Below, piece by piece: positions 16,558 through 24,924 of a DNA stretch of 64,000 nt. The notes beneath the pieces were generated by a model. That model had not been told where the DNA came from, did no database searches, and saw nothing but the letters and a program-made list of their open reading frames with translations. The number at the start of each line of letters is the position of its first letter. The stretch's first letter is position 1. Where the stretch lies: the NCBI GenBank assembly GCA_963669435.1, contig OY770025.1, positions 1,798,001-1,862,000 on the forward strand, read 5' to 3'. Made by a program: the position numbers and the translations under genes. The stretch is from CALJFL01 sp963669435 (lineage in GTDB: Bacteria; Pseudomonadota; Gammaproteobacteria; Pseudomonadales; Halieaceae).

Positions 16558-17325
16558 ATGGGTGCACAGGGTGTTAAATTGCAGTTCCAGATAGAGTGGC
16601 GCACCACGGTGTTCACGGCCATCTTGCTGCCTGTCCTGGTGTTTCTCGGCTTCTGGCAATTACAGCGCGCGGAAGAGAAAGCGCAACTGGCCCAGGCGTA
16701 TGAAGCGCGTGGACAGATGCCTCCGGCACAATTCGCTCCGCAACTTGCCAGACAATCAGAGAGTAACTTGCGCTACCTACCCGTAAGACTCCGTGGCACT
16801 TATCTGCCGGATAGTGACATTCTGCTCGACAACCGAATCCAGCAAGGGCGGTTTGGCTACGAAGTGGTCAGTCCTTTTCGAACGTTCGGTGGCGAGGATG
16901 TGGTGTTGGTAAATCGCGGTTGGATCGAGGGCGATCGATCCCGTCAAATTCTTCCTACGATCCCGAGGCCAGAAGGCGAAGTGATAGTTGAAGCCACGGT
17001 GTACATCCCGCCCGGGGAGCCCTATCTGCTCGCCGATCAGGTTTACGAGGGCCAGTGGCCGCTGCGCTTGCAGGCCATCGAATTCGACAAGCTGACGCCG
17101 CTGCTGTCCGACAAAACCGGGGCGACAGTCTTTCCCCACCTGATGAGGATACAGCCGGATCAACCCGGCGCACTATCGGTGTCCTGGCAGGTCATTAATG
17201 TCAGTCCCGGTAAACACCAGGCCTATGCCGTACAATGGTTCTCCATGGCGGTCGCCCTGCTCCTTCTGTTTGTTTTTGCCAGCAGCAATTTGTGGCAATG
17301 GATTCGCAATCGAGATAGCAAATGA
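16558..17325 (+). CDS. SURF1 family cytochrome oxidase biogenesis protein
   Basis: 255 residues with transmembrane helices at both ends (TVFTAILLPVLVFLGFWQL and QWFSMAVALLLLFVFASSNLW) enclosing a periplasmic domain, the exact SURF1/Shy1 topology. LGFWQLQRAEEK, RLRGTYLP, LVNRGWIEGDR and NVSPGKHQAYAVQWFSMA are family blocks. SURF1 helps deliver or insert heme a into subunit I. It opens a second stretch of the operon after the opposite-strand DUF2909 gene. Its TGA overlaps the next ATG (ATGA), indicating translational coupling. Confidence 0.93.
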   Translation: MGAQGVKLQFQIEWRTTVFTAILLPVLVFLGFWQLQRAEEKAQLAQAYEARGQMPPAQFAPQLARQSESNLRYLPVRLRGTYLPDSDILLDNRIQQGRFGYEVVSPFRTFGGEDVVLVNRGWIEGDRSRQILPTIPRPEGEVIVEATVYIPPGEPYLLADQVYEGQWPLRLQAIEFDKLTPLLSDKTGATVFPHLMRIQPDQPGALSVSWQVINVSPGKHQAYAVQWFSMAVALLLLFVFASSNLWQWIRNRDSK

Positions 17326-17972
17326 GTTCTACCAATCACAATCGCCGCGTGCTGTTACTGATCGCGGGCATACCGCTGATGATGATCCTCAGCGCCAGCT
17401 GGCTTTGGTACTTCGTGGTCCGCGGTGACCTCGACCTGGTCGGTGCACTGGGAACAGCGAATATGGGTACCCTGGTGCAACCCCCTCGGCCGTTTGCGGA
17501 GCTTGAGGGGCAGGATGCCAGCGGTCAGCCATTCAGCTACGGCGATGTAGAGCGCCGTTGGACACTGCTTGTTCCCCAATCGGGCGCTCGTTGCGATCAG
17601 CACTGCGAAGAGCGGCTCTACCTGACCCGGCAAATTCATATAGCCATGGGCAAAGAGCTGGCGCGGATCCGCCGCATGTATGTCGGTGATGTCAGCCCGG
17701 TAGCGACAGACCTCGCTGTCAGCCGCCTTAGCGACGACAATCCCCTGCCCCCGTCGTTCAGTGAGTTTTTGGAAACGCAGCACCCCGGGCTCGCGTCGAT
17801 GCAGGTGGGAGCAGACGATTTCGCACGGATGTTTCCCGAATATCTCGCTGACCCCCAGGTGTGGTATCTGGTCGATCCGGCGGGTTGGGTGATGATGTCG
17901 TACAATGGGCAGCTGAGTTACAAAGACGTGATTTCTGACCTCAAGTTTTTGCTGAAGAATTCCAGTGAGTAG
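17322..17972 (+). CDS. Membrane-anchored SCO-like thiol protein, probable oxidase assembly factor
   Basis: 216 residues with one N-terminal membrane helix (VLLLIAGIPLMMILSASWLWYFVV) and a periplasmic domain. RRWTLLVPQSGARCDQHCEERLY carries a CxxxC in the position of the copper-binding CxxxC of SCO/thioredoxin-like proteins. DPAGWVMMSYNGQLSYKDVISDLKFLLK looks like the C-terminal strand-helix of that fold. The SCO-type histidine seen in the true SCO1 (VDHSGNV) is replaced by VDPAGWV. An unnamed protein at this position between SURF1 and ctaA/ctaB is common in Pseudomonas-like oxidase clusters. It overlaps ctaB by 8 bp. Confidence 0.78.
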   Translation: MSSTNHNRRVLLLIAGIPLMMILSASWLWYFVVRGDLDLVGALGTANMGTLVQPPRPFAELEGQDASGQPFSYGDVERRWTLLVPQSGARCDQHCEERLYLTRQIHIAMGKELARIRRMYVGDVSPVATDLAVSRLSDDNPLPPSFSEFLETQHPGLASMQVGADDFARMFPEYLADPQVWYLVDPAGWVMMSYNGQLSYKDVISDLKFLLKNSSE

Positions 17973-18879
17973 TGAAACTGTAGCATCGGTGAGCAACCCC
18001 GAGCGTGCCACCTGGCGAGACTACAAAGAGCTCACCAAGCCCAATGTCGTCGCCCTGATGATTCTCACCTCGGCGATCGGCATGTTCATGGCGGTGCCGG
18101 GGATGGTACCCCTGGATGCGCTCATTCTGGGGAACCTGGGTATTGCGTTGTGTGCAGGTGCAGCCGCAACGGTGAATCACCTCGTAGACCAACGCGTCGA
18201 CCAGCACATGGCCAGGACTCGCAATCGTCCCATGGCCCAGGGTCGTGTGGGCGCACCTCAAGCCACAATGTTTGCCCTGGTGTTGGGCGGCCTGGGTATG
18301 GCAATTCTGCTGATTTGGGTGAACGCGCTGACTGCCTGGCTGACACTCGCCTCCCTGATTGGCTACGCGTTTATCTATACCATGTTCCTAAAGCGCGCGA
18401 CGCCCCAGAACATTGTCATAGGTGGGCTCGCCGGAGCCGCCCCGCCATTGCTGGGCTGGACTGCGGTGACCGGTGAGATCCATGGCCATGCCCTCCTCCT
18501 GGTATTGATTATCTTTGCCTGGACGCCGCCACACTTCTGGGCGCTGGCCATACACCGCAAGGAAGAATACGCGGCGGTGGATATCCCCATGCTGCCAGTG
18601 ACGCACGGTGAGGCCTTCACCAAGCTGCACATTCTTTTGTACACCATCATCATGGTGCTGATTACGCTGCTGCCCTATGTGACGCGACTCAGCGGGCCAC
18701 TTTACCTGCTGGGTGCGGTGGTGTTGGGGGGTGGCTTTCTTTACTGGGCGATCGAAATGTTACGCACCAAGGGCGGGAACGCGCCAATGGAGACCTTCAA
18801 GTACTCGATTGTCTACCTGATGGCACTGTTTGTGGTGATGCTGGTTGATCACTACCTGTTTCCAATGACGGTATTTTAA
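17965..18879 (+). CDS. ctaB: Protoheme IX farnesyltransferase (heme O synthase)
   Basis: 304 residues, UbiA superfamily, with about nine membrane helices. It attaches farnesyl from farnesyl-PP to protoheme to make heme O. The Asp-rich prenyl-PP site is NHLVDQRVDQHMARTRNRPM, with a second conserved region RATPQNIVIGGLAGAAPPLLGW and WTPPHFWALAIHRKEEYA. The start is GTG at 17965 inside the end of the preceding gene. SCO1 begins immediately after its stop. Heme A synthase, usually just upstream, is absent here. Confidence 0.96.
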   Translation: MSSETVASVSNPERATWRDYKELTKPNVVALMILTSAIGMFMAVPGMVPLDALILGNLGIALCAGAAATVNHLVDQRVDQHMARTRNRPMAQGRVGAPQATMFALVLGGLGMAILLIWVNALTAWLTLASLIGYAFIYTMFLKRATPQNIVIGGLAGAAPPLLGWTAVTGEIHGHALLLVLIIFAWTPPHFWALAIHRKEEYAAVDIPMLPVTHGEAFTKLHILLYTIIMVLITLLPYVTRLSGPLYLLGAVVLGGGFLYWAIEMLRTKGGNAPMETFKYSIVYLMALFVVMLVDHYLFPMTVF

Positions 18880-19530
18880 ATGGCGCTGAACGCTACTCAA
18901 TCCCGGGGTGTCAAAATCACCGTAACTGCTGTGGTCCTGTTCATGGTCACGGTGGTAGCAGGGTTTGTTTACCGCATTCAGCAGCCGCGGGTGATGACCG
19001 CGACAGAAATGCAGATTAACGGCCTGTACCTACACGAAACGCCACGGGATATCGGGGACTTCGAACTGTTGGATCACCACGGCGAGCCCTTTACCCCCGC
19101 CTCGCTGCAGGGTAAGTGGTCACTGGTGTTCTTCGGATTTACCCATTGCCCCGACATCTGCCCCACTACTATGGGTTTCCTGGACCAGTTTGTTGGACAG
19201 TTGCAGAGCGCTGAGGCGGACGATACCCAGGTGGTAATGATTTCGGTGGACCCGGCGCGGGATACGGTGACCCAACTGGCCAGCTACGTGCCCTACTTCA
19301 ACGACAGCTTTGTTGGCGTCACCGGTGAATTCCTCGATATTCACCGGATAGCTACTGCCCTGAACACTCCATTTCGTAAGGTGCCTGGCCAGGGCGAGAA
19401 CTACCTGGTCGATCACAGTGGTAATGTGGTGTTGATCAATCCGCGTGGTGATTACCACGGCTTTTTCAAAACGCCGTTGGACCTGGCCAAGATGAAGGTG
19501 ACTTACCGGTCCGCCAGGACCCTCTGGTAG
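18880..19530 (+). CDS. SCO1/SenC family copper chaperone
   Basis: 216 residues. After an N-terminal membrane helix (TVTAVVLFMVTVVAGFVYRI) comes a thioredoxin-like domain facing the periplasm. Copper ligands are present: FTHCPDICPTTMGF (CxxxC) and the distal His in YLVDHSGNVVL. VVMISVDPARDTVTQLASYV is the standard SCO core. It matures the CuA centre of subunit II. The ATG directly abuts the ctaB stop, and no clear terminator follows. Confidence 0.95.
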   Translation: MALNATQSRGVKITVTAVVLFMVTVVAGFVYRIQQPRVMTATEMQINGLYLHETPRDIGDFELLDHHGEPFTPASLQGKWSLVFFGFTHCPDICPTTMGFLDQFVGQLQSAEADDTQVVMISVDPARDTVTQLASYVPYFNDSFVGVTGEFLDIHRIATALNTPFRKVPGQGENYLVDHSGNVVLINPRGDYHGFFKTPLDLAKMKVTYRSARTLW

Positions 19531-19571
19531 CGGTAGCCTGGCGGGGTTCTGCGAGAGCTGCGCTACTCTAC

Positions 19572-19829
19572 TTAATCGATACTGACGAACATGGGCCCAG
19601 CCGTTGCAGGTGCGGCAGTGGCCTGGTCTTCCAGCTCCAGTTCGAGCTTTTCATTCAATGCCCGGGAGACATCCTTGACGTCAAACGGGGTAAATTCCCG
19701 CGCATCTTCGTTCGCAGTTACAGTGACTTCAGCATCGGCACTGCGCTCGGTGTCCTGCGCCGGGGCGCTCAGCGGATCGGCGACCGCTGTGGTGGCCATC
19801 AAGGCCAGTATTGAGATCCAATATTTCAT
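19572..19829 (-). CDS. Small secreted protein of unknown function
   Basis: 85 residues with a clear signal peptide (MKYWISILALMATTAVADP) and an acidic mature part rich in Ala, Glu and Thr (AQDTERSADAEVTVTANEDARE; LNEKLELELEDQ). No family is recognised. It lies alone on the minus strand after the oxidase operon. The start is favoured by the signal peptide and GGAG about 7 nt upstream. Its promoter would lie in the AT-rich 19830-20188 gap. Confidence 0.6.
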   Translation of the reverse strand: MKYWISILALMATTAVADPLSAPAQDTERSADAEVTVTANEDAREFTPFDVKDVSRALNEKLELELEDQATAAPATAGPMFVSID

Positions 19830-20188
19830 GATTACACTCCTTCAAAGTGTTACCAGAATGTAAAAATAGGTAACACAAATAATTCAGAGACCTATATTGG
19901 CGCTTTTTGGGAAGGTTTCAAGCCCTTGATCAGCTTCCTTAACGAAACTTAATTTACGAATAAATCATTGTTTTATATAAATTTATTTGACATACGCGAA
20001 AATTCCCAGGCGCATTCCGTGAAAAAGTAACACTTTTCAGCGCAAAGGTAACACTGCGTGGGCCCTTAACAGCCCGACGAGGGAGCCTGGCCTGCTACTT
20101 AACGTGGCGTGGTATTTTCCCGATGGATGGGCTTTAATGCCGGACTCGTCGGTTTACCCGTAGCGCACTTCAGAAGGCCAGTTCCACC
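19830..20188. promoter_or_regulatory. AT-rich divergent gap with repeated GTAACAC motifs, upstream of polA
   Basis: This 359-bp gap is clearly more AT-rich than the surroundings and has no ORF worth calling. GTGTTACC at 19847-19854 and GGTAACAC at 19869-19876 form an inverted pair 14 bp apart. GTAACAC recurs at 20027-20033 (within AAGTAACACTT) and 20048-20054 (within GGTAACAC). TTGACA occurs at 19987-19992 without a clear partner. The motif spacing suggests operator sites for a regulator of the small secreted gene, polA, or both; identity unknown. Confidence 0.4.
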
Positions 20189-22909
20189 ATGTCAGAAAGT
20201 AGCAATCCCATTATCCTGGTGGACGGCTCCTCCTATCTCTATCGTGCCTTCCACGCCCTGCCACCCCTGACCAATTCCAAAGGCCAGGCCACCGGGGCTG
20301 TGAAAGGCGTCATCAGCATGTTGCGGCGCCTGGTCAAGGACTATCCTGACAGCCCGGTCGTTGTAGTGTTCGACGCCAAGGGCAAGACCTTCCGCGATGA
20401 TATGTACGCCAAGTACAAGGCGAACCGGCCGCCGATGCCAGATGAATTGCGCGAACAGATAGAGCCGATACACGCGATCGTCAAGGCGATGGGGCTGCCG
20501 CTGCTGTGTGTTCCCGGTGTCGAGGCAGATGATGTGATCGGGACCCTCGCCAAACAGGCGAGCGGCGAGGGCCGAGGCGTGGTGATTTCAACAGGCGACA
20601 AAGATATGGCGCAGCTGGTGGACGAGCGGGTCACCCTGGTCAACACCATGACCGACACGGTGATGGACATCAGCGGAGTGACTGAGAAGTTTGGCATCCC
20701 GCCAGCGCTGATCATCGATTTCCTCGCCCTGATGGGCGATAAAGTGGACAACATCCCCGGTGTCGCCGGCGTTGGCGAAAAGACCGCGCTCGCCTTGCTG
20801 CAGGGATTGGGGGGCCTGGAGGATATCTACGCGTCACTGGATAAGGTGGCCACGTTGGAGTTCCGCGGTGCCAAAACGATGGCGGCCAAGTTGGAAACTG
20901 AGCGCGCTAATGCACAGTTGTCATACGAGCTGGCGACGATAAAAACTGATGTCGAGCTATCGATGGGTCCGGGTGATTTGCACAATGGCGCTGCGGATCG
21001 CGATGCCCTGATCAAATGGTTTACCGATTTGGAGTTCAAAACCTGGCTGGATGAGGCGCTGGGAGATGAGGGGGCAGCAGGGCAGGGCGAGCAGGTCGAC
21101 GCTGTGGAGGCCCATTATGACGTGGTAACCACGCAGGATCAGCTTGATGCCTGGCTCGAGCGCTTGCAGGATGCCGAGGTGTTCGCATTTGATACCGAAA
21201 CCACCAGCCTTGATTACATGCAGGCTCGGGTGGTGGGCTTGTCCTTTGCCGTGGAGCCTGGCGAGGCAGCCTATGTGCCGCTCGCGCACGACTATCTGGG
21301 TGCCCCGGAACAATTGGATAGAGAGGCGGTACTGGCCCAACTAAAACCGCTGCTTGAAGATGAGTCCAGGGCGAAACTGGGACAGAACCTCAAATACGAT
21401 GCCAGTGTACTGGCCAATCATGGTGTTGAGCTGCGCGGCATTGCCTTTGACACCATGCTTGAATCTTATGTGCTGAACTCCACAGGTACTCGTCACGACA
21501 TGGATAGCCTGGCCCTGAAATACCTGGGGCTCAAGACGATTCATTTTGAGGATATTGCGGGTAAGGGCGCAAAGCAGCTCACTTTCAACCAGATTAAGGT
21601 GGAAGAGGCGGCGCCCTACGCAGCCGAAGATGCTGATATCACCCTGCGTTTGCACCATGCACTATGGCCGCAGTTGCAGGAGCCGCTGAAATCAGTTTTT
21701 ACCGATATTGAGTTGCCGTTGGTGCCGGTACTATCGCGGGTTGAGCGCCAGGGCGCAATGGTGTCCCGGGAACTACTGGCGGAACAAAGCGCCGAACTGG
21801 GCGAGCGACTGGAAGCGCTGCAGGCGCAAGCTCACGAACTGGCGGGTCAGGCGTTTAACCTGGGTTCTCCAAAGCAGTTGGGCGAAATACTGTTCGAAAA
21901 GCTTGAGCTGCCGGTCATCAAGAAAACGCCAAAGGGCGCGCCTTCGACGGCCGAAGACGTATTGGTCGAGCTGGCCCTGGACTACCCGCTGCCCAAGGTG
22001 CTGCTGGAGTATCGCAGCTTGAGCAAACTGAAATCGACCTACACTGACAAGCTGCCGGAGATGATAAACCCCGAAACCGGCAGGATTCATACGTCCTATC
22101 ACCAGGCGGTAACCGCCACCGGCAGGCTGTCTTCAACAGACCCTAATCTCCAGAATATCCCCATCAGGACCGAGGAGGGCCGCCGCATTCGCCAGGCCTT
22201 TATCGCACCAGGGGGCTATCGTATCGTCGCTGCTGATTACTCCCAGATCGAACTGCGCATCATGGCGCACTTATCCAAAGATAACGGCCTGTTACAGGCA
22301 TTCAACGACAACCGCGACGTGCATCGCGCCACTGCCGCCGAGGTTTTTGAGGTCGCCGAAGACCAGGTGTCCGGGGATCAGCGGCGCAAGGCAAAAGCCA
22401 TTAACTTCGGCCTGATCTACGGGATGTCGGCCTTCGGGCTGGCCAAGCAGCTGCACCTGGGGCGCCAGGAGGCACAGCTTTACATTGACCGCTACTTTCA
22501 GCGCTACCCCGGTGTCGCGGATTACATGGAATCGACCCGCGTGCGCGCCCGGGAGCAGGGGTACGTGGAAACCCTGTTCGGCCGTCGACTTTACCTACCG
22601 GAAATCAATGCGCGCAACAAAATGCGGGCGCAGGCCGCTGAGCGCACCGCTATTAATGCGCCGATGCAGGGCACCGCAGCAGACATCATCAAGAAAGCCA
22701 TGCTGGCGGTGGACGGGTGGTTGTCCGGCGGCAGTATCGATGCGCGGATGATTATGCAGGTGCACGACGAGCTGGTGCTGGAGGTCGCGGAACCGGCGGT
22801 GGAGGAAGTTTGCGCCAAGCTATGCCACCTAATGTCCTCGGCGGCGGAGCTGGCGGTCCCGCTGTTGGTGGAAGCCGGAGTAGGTGACAACTGGGACCAG
22901 GCCCACTGA
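20189..22909 (+). CDS. polA: DNA polymerase I
   Basis: 906 residues with three domains. Residues 1-~290: 5'-3' exonuclease/FEN (ILVDGSSYLYRAFHALPP; DVIGTLAKQA; ISTGDKDMAQLV; MGDKVDNIPGVAGVGEKTA). Residues ~320-500: 3'-5' proofreading domain, which looks active because AFDTETTSLDYM keeps the DxE pair and YAAEDADITLRL the later Asp. The C-terminal 400 residues are the polymerase: DPNLQNIPIRTEEGRRIR, DYSQIELRIMAHLS (motif A), RRKAKAINFGLIYGM (motif B) and MQVHDELVLEV (motif C). It functions in Okazaki fragment processing and repair. It is followed by a probable sRNA and convergent engB. Confidence 0.98.
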   Translation: MSESSNPIILVDGSSYLYRAFHALPPLTNSKGQATGAVKGVISMLRRLVKDYPDSPVVVVFDAKGKTFRDDMYAKYKANRPPMPDELREQIEPIHAIVKAMGLPLLCVPGVEADDVIGTLAKQASGEGRGVVISTGDKDMAQLVDERVTLVNTMTDTVMDISGVTEKFGIPPALIIDFLALMGDKVDNIPGVAGVGEKTALALLQGLGGLEDIYASLDKVATLEFRGAKTMAAKLETERANAQLSYELATIKTDVELSMGPGDLHNGAADRDALIKWFTDLEFKTWLDEALGDEGAAGQGEQVDAVEAHYDVVTTQDQLDAWLERLQDAEVFAFDTETTSLDYMQARVVGLSFAVEPGEAAYVPLAHDYLGAPEQLDREAVLAQLKPLLEDESRAKLGQNLKYDASVLANHGVELRGIAFDTMLESYVLNSTGTRHDMDSLALKYLGLKTIHFEDIAGKGAKQLTFNQIKVEEAAPYAAEDADITLRLHHALWPQLQEPLKSVFTDIELPLVPVLSRVERQGAMVSRELLAEQSAELGERLEALQAQAHELAGQAFNLGSPKQLGEILFEKLELPVIKKTPKGAPSTAEDVLVELALDYPLPKVLLEYRSLSKLKSTYTDKLPEMINPETGRIHTSYHQAVTATGRLSSTDPNLQNIPIRTEEGRRIRQAFIAPGGYRIVAADYSQIELRIMAHLSKDNGLLQAFNDNRDVHRATAAEVFEVAEDQVSGDQRRKAKAINFGLIYGMSAFGLAKQLHLGRQEAQLYIDRYFQRYPGVADYMESTRVRAREQGYVETLFGRRLYLPEINARNKMRAQAAERTAINAPMQGTAADIIKKAMLAVDGWLSGGSIDARMIMQVHDELVLEVAEPAVEEVCAKLCHLMSSAAELAVPLLVEAGVGDNWDQAH

Positions 22910-22958
22910 TTCTGTTTAACCCCGGGAACTTTGCCAGTTCGCACCAGTCTTAATGCAT

Positions 22959-23072
22959 GTAGCATCTGCTACGTTGGTTGGTCCTTCTCCATGGACTAAC
23001 CCGCAAGTCTCTTTCCCCAGAGACCCAAGCTCTCCCGGCCGCCTACCCCCCTACAGGCGGCCGGGGATTTTT
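22959..23072 (+). ncRNA. Probable structured small RNA in the Spot 42/ErsA position
   Basis: Between polA and engB, the site of Spot 42 in enterics and ErsA in Pseudomonas, about 114 bp can fold as four hairpins in series. These are 22959-22963/22968-22972; GGTTGGTCC with GGACTAACC (22976-22984/22993-23001, one G:T); GTCTCT/AGAGAC (23007-23012/23019-23024); and an 11-bp GC stem ending in GATTTTT. Single-stranded CAAGCTCTC just before the terminator could be a target-pairing region. No good promoter was identified (TTGCCA at 22931-22936 is poorly spaced), so the 5' end is a guess. Confidence 0.55.
23034..23072 (+). terminator. Rho-independent terminator
   Basis: An 11-bp perfect stem, CCCGGCCGCCT (23034-23044) with AGGCGGCCGGG (23055-23065), is followed by TTTTT at 23068-23072. 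The T-run is on the plus strand, so it ends the putative sRNA and/or polA rather than engB. Confidence 0.85.
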
Positions 23073-23079
23073 CCGCTTA

Positions 23080-23736
23080 TCAGGCCTGCTCTTCCTCGTC
23101 GTAAACACTGGTGTCGCACAGCCACTTGTTAAGTACCTCGGTCAGCTCACCGTGCCCCGTGTTTTTGAGTGCGGAGAACAATTGCATGCTGACCAGGTCA
23201 GCGTGGCTTGCCAATTGCGAGCGCAACTTAAGCAATGTGCTCTTGGCCGGCCCCTTTTTGAGCTTGTCTGCCTTGGTGAGCAGGATATGTACCGGCATTG
23301 TTGCCGCCAACGCCCAACCCAGCATCTGCTTGTCAAAGGGTTGCATGGGGTGGCGCACGTCCATAAGCAGCACCAGGCCGCGCAGGCTCTGTCGTTCCTG
23401 CAGGTACCGCTCCAGCTGGCGGGTCCACTCCTGTTTTACAGCCTGGGGCACTTTCGCGAAGCCATAGCCGGGCAGGTCGACCAGACGCTGTTGCTCAGTC
23501 AGCTGGAAGAAGTTAATCAGCTGGGTGCGCCCCGGGGTTTTGGAGGTGCGCGCCAGCTTGCGGTTCCCGGTTAAGCTATTGATTGCACTGGATTTACCCG
23601 AATTGGACCGGCCTGCGAAGGCCACTTCCCAGCCGCTGTCCTCAGGACACTGGGAAAACTTTCCGGCGCTGGTGAGGAAACTGGTGCGCTGGTAGTTGGG
23701 GGCGTTTACGGCACCCGAAAACCCTGTGCTGCTCAT
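23080..23736 (-). CDS. engB: Ribosome biogenesis GTPase EngB (YihA/YsxC)
   Basis: 218 residues from the ATG at 23736. It is a TrmE-Era-EngA-EngB family GTPase needed for 50S subunit assembly. G1 FAGRSNSGKSSAINSL, G2 TSKTPGRTQLINFF, G3 LVDLPGYGFAK, G4 LLTKADKL and G5 SALKNTG are all present. The longer upstream frame to 23784 overlaps the cytochrome promoter and gives an atypical N-terminus, so MSSTGFSG is preferred. Convergent with polA, as in most gammaproteobacteria. Confidence 0.96.
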   Translation of the reverse strand: MSSTGFSGAVNAPNYQRTSFLTSAGKFSQCPEDSGWEVAFAGRSNSGKSSAINSLTGNRKLARTSKTPGRTQLINFFQLTEQQRLVDLPGYGFAKVPQAVKQEWTRQLERYLQERQSLRGLVLLMDVRHPMQPFDKQMLGWALAATMPVHILLTKADKLKKGPAKSTLLKLRSQLASHADLVSMQLFSALKNTGHGELTEVLNKWLCDTSVYDEEEQA

Positions 23737-23751
23737 GAGATGGTTCGCCTT

Positions 23752-23779
23752 TTGCGGTGGGGGACATCTCGTATATAAT
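23752..23779 (+). promoter_or_regulatory. Probable promoter of the cytochrome c5-c4 genes
   Basis: TTGCGG at 23752-23757, 16 bp of spacer, and TATAAT at 23774-23779. The expected start near 23786 gives a leader of about 70 nt to the ATG at 23856. It lies just upstream of the divergent engB start. Confidence 0.55.
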
Positions 23780-23855
23780 GCCACAGCTTTTTTCGACTGT
23801 TATCAAATGCTTGCGGCCGCTGGCCCTGCGCTATACCAACAATCTGAGGTTCTCG

Positions 23856-24149
23856 ATGAAAAAGTTGCTCGCCGTTGCCCTGACCCTTTTCGCCACGCAT
23901 ACCCTGGCTGATCCGGTTACCGACAAGTACAACAAGAGTTGTGCTGTTTGCCACGCTTCAGGTGCTGCTAATGCGCCCAAGACGGGTGACGCCGCGGCCT
24001 GGGAGCCACGCATGGCCAAAGGCATGGATGCACTGGTGCAGTCGGTGGAGGCGGGGATGAATGCCATGCCACCCAAGGGTATGTGCTTCGATTGTACCGC
24101 CGACGAGTACAAGGCCCTGATCGAGTACATGGCCAAGCCAGCCAATTAA
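23856..24149 (+). CDS. Cytochrome c5 family protein
   Basis: 97 residues including the signal peptide MKKLLAVALTLFATHTLADP. The mature protein has one heme-binding CAVCH (NKSCAVCHASGAANAPKTGD), and the Met ligand is probably in AMPPKGM. A second Cys pair (GMCFDCTADEY) is the disulfide typical of cytochrome c5. It acts as a periplasmic electron carrier, perhaps to the caa3-type oxidase encoded at 11.9-16.2 kb. It is followed after 32 bp by cytochrome c4. Confidence 0.92.
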   Translation: MKKLLAVALTLFATHTLADPVTDKYNKSCAVCHASGAANAPKTGDAAAWEPRMAKGMDALVQSVEAGMNAMPPKGMCFDCTADEYKALIEYMAKPAN

Positions 24150-24181
24150 GCATCAAGCTACTTTCTTACTCTGGATAGAAA

Positions 24182-24817
24182 ATGAACAAGTATTTAACAG
24201 CCTCCGTGCTGCTCGCTGCCAGTTTGCAGTTGTCCCTGGTTACTGACGCAGCTGCTGCGGGTGATGCGCAGGCAGGTGAAGGCAAGGCAGCGACTTGCGC
24301 AGCCTGTCATGGCCCCGACGGAAATAGTGCCGTACCGACATTTCCCAAGCTGGCCGGTCAAGGTGAGCGCTATTTGCTCAAGCAGATGATTGATATTCGC
24401 GATGGAGCGCGGTCAGTACCTACCATGTTGGGGCAGCTGGACGCCATGTCAGAGCAGGATCTGCTGGACATTGCGGCGTTTTACAGCAGCCAGCCCAAAT
24501 CGGGTGGCAGGACCGATCCCGAGCTGCTGGCGCTCGGTGAAAAGGTGTATCGCAGTGGTGTTATGGAGCGTAACGTGGCTGCATGTGCTTCCTGCCATTC
24601 TCCCAATGGCCTGGGTAACGCGCCTGCAGGGTATCCCTCGCTGGCGGGCCAGCACGCCGAGTACACCGCGACCCAATTGCGCATGTACCGCAAAGGCTAT
24701 GAGCAGGAAGGTGGCCGAGAGAACGACGGTGATGCAAAAATTATGCGTACCACGGCATTTGGGCTGAGCGACCTGGAAATTGAAGCCGTAGCGAGCTACA
24801 TCGCGGGCCTGAAATAG
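24182..24817 (+). CDS. Diheme cytochrome c4
   Basis: 211 residues with a signal peptide ending at AAAAGDAQ, and two cytochrome c domains. Hemes attach at CAACHGPDGNS and CASCHSPNGLGN; the Met ligands lie in the SVPTMLGQLDAMSEQD and DAKIMRTTAFGLSD regions. KLAGQGERYLLKQM and SLAGQHAEYTATQL are the paired half-repeats of the c4 fold. It is a periplasmic or membrane-attached donor to terminal oxidases. It shares the c5 promoter and ends at a strong terminator. Confidence 0.94.
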   Translation: MNKYLTASVLLAASLQLSLVTDAAAAGDAQAGEGKAATCAACHGPDGNSAVPTFPKLAGQGERYLLKQMIDIRDGARSVPTMLGQLDAMSEQDLLDIAAFYSSQPKSGGRTDPELLALGEKVYRSGVMERNVAACASCHSPNGLGNAPAGYPSLAGQHAEYTATQLRMYRKGYEQEGGRENDGDAKIMRTTAFGLSDLEIEAVASYIAGLK

Positions 24818-24835
24818 CACTTTTAATGAATCGAT

Positions 24836-24861
24836 AAGGTGGCTGCGGCCACCTTTTTTTT
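24836..24861 (+). terminator. Rho-independent terminator after cytochrome c4
   Basis: AAGGTGGC (24836-24843) pairs with GCCACCTT (24848-24855) around a 4-nt loop, running into a stretch of T residues (24854-24861). It separates the cytochrome pair from dsbA. Confidence 0.85.
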
Positions 24862-24924
24862 CGGGTATAGAACAAGCAACGCGCTCCGTTGTCATACCCA
24901 GGTAGAAAATGGATGGAGAACCCT

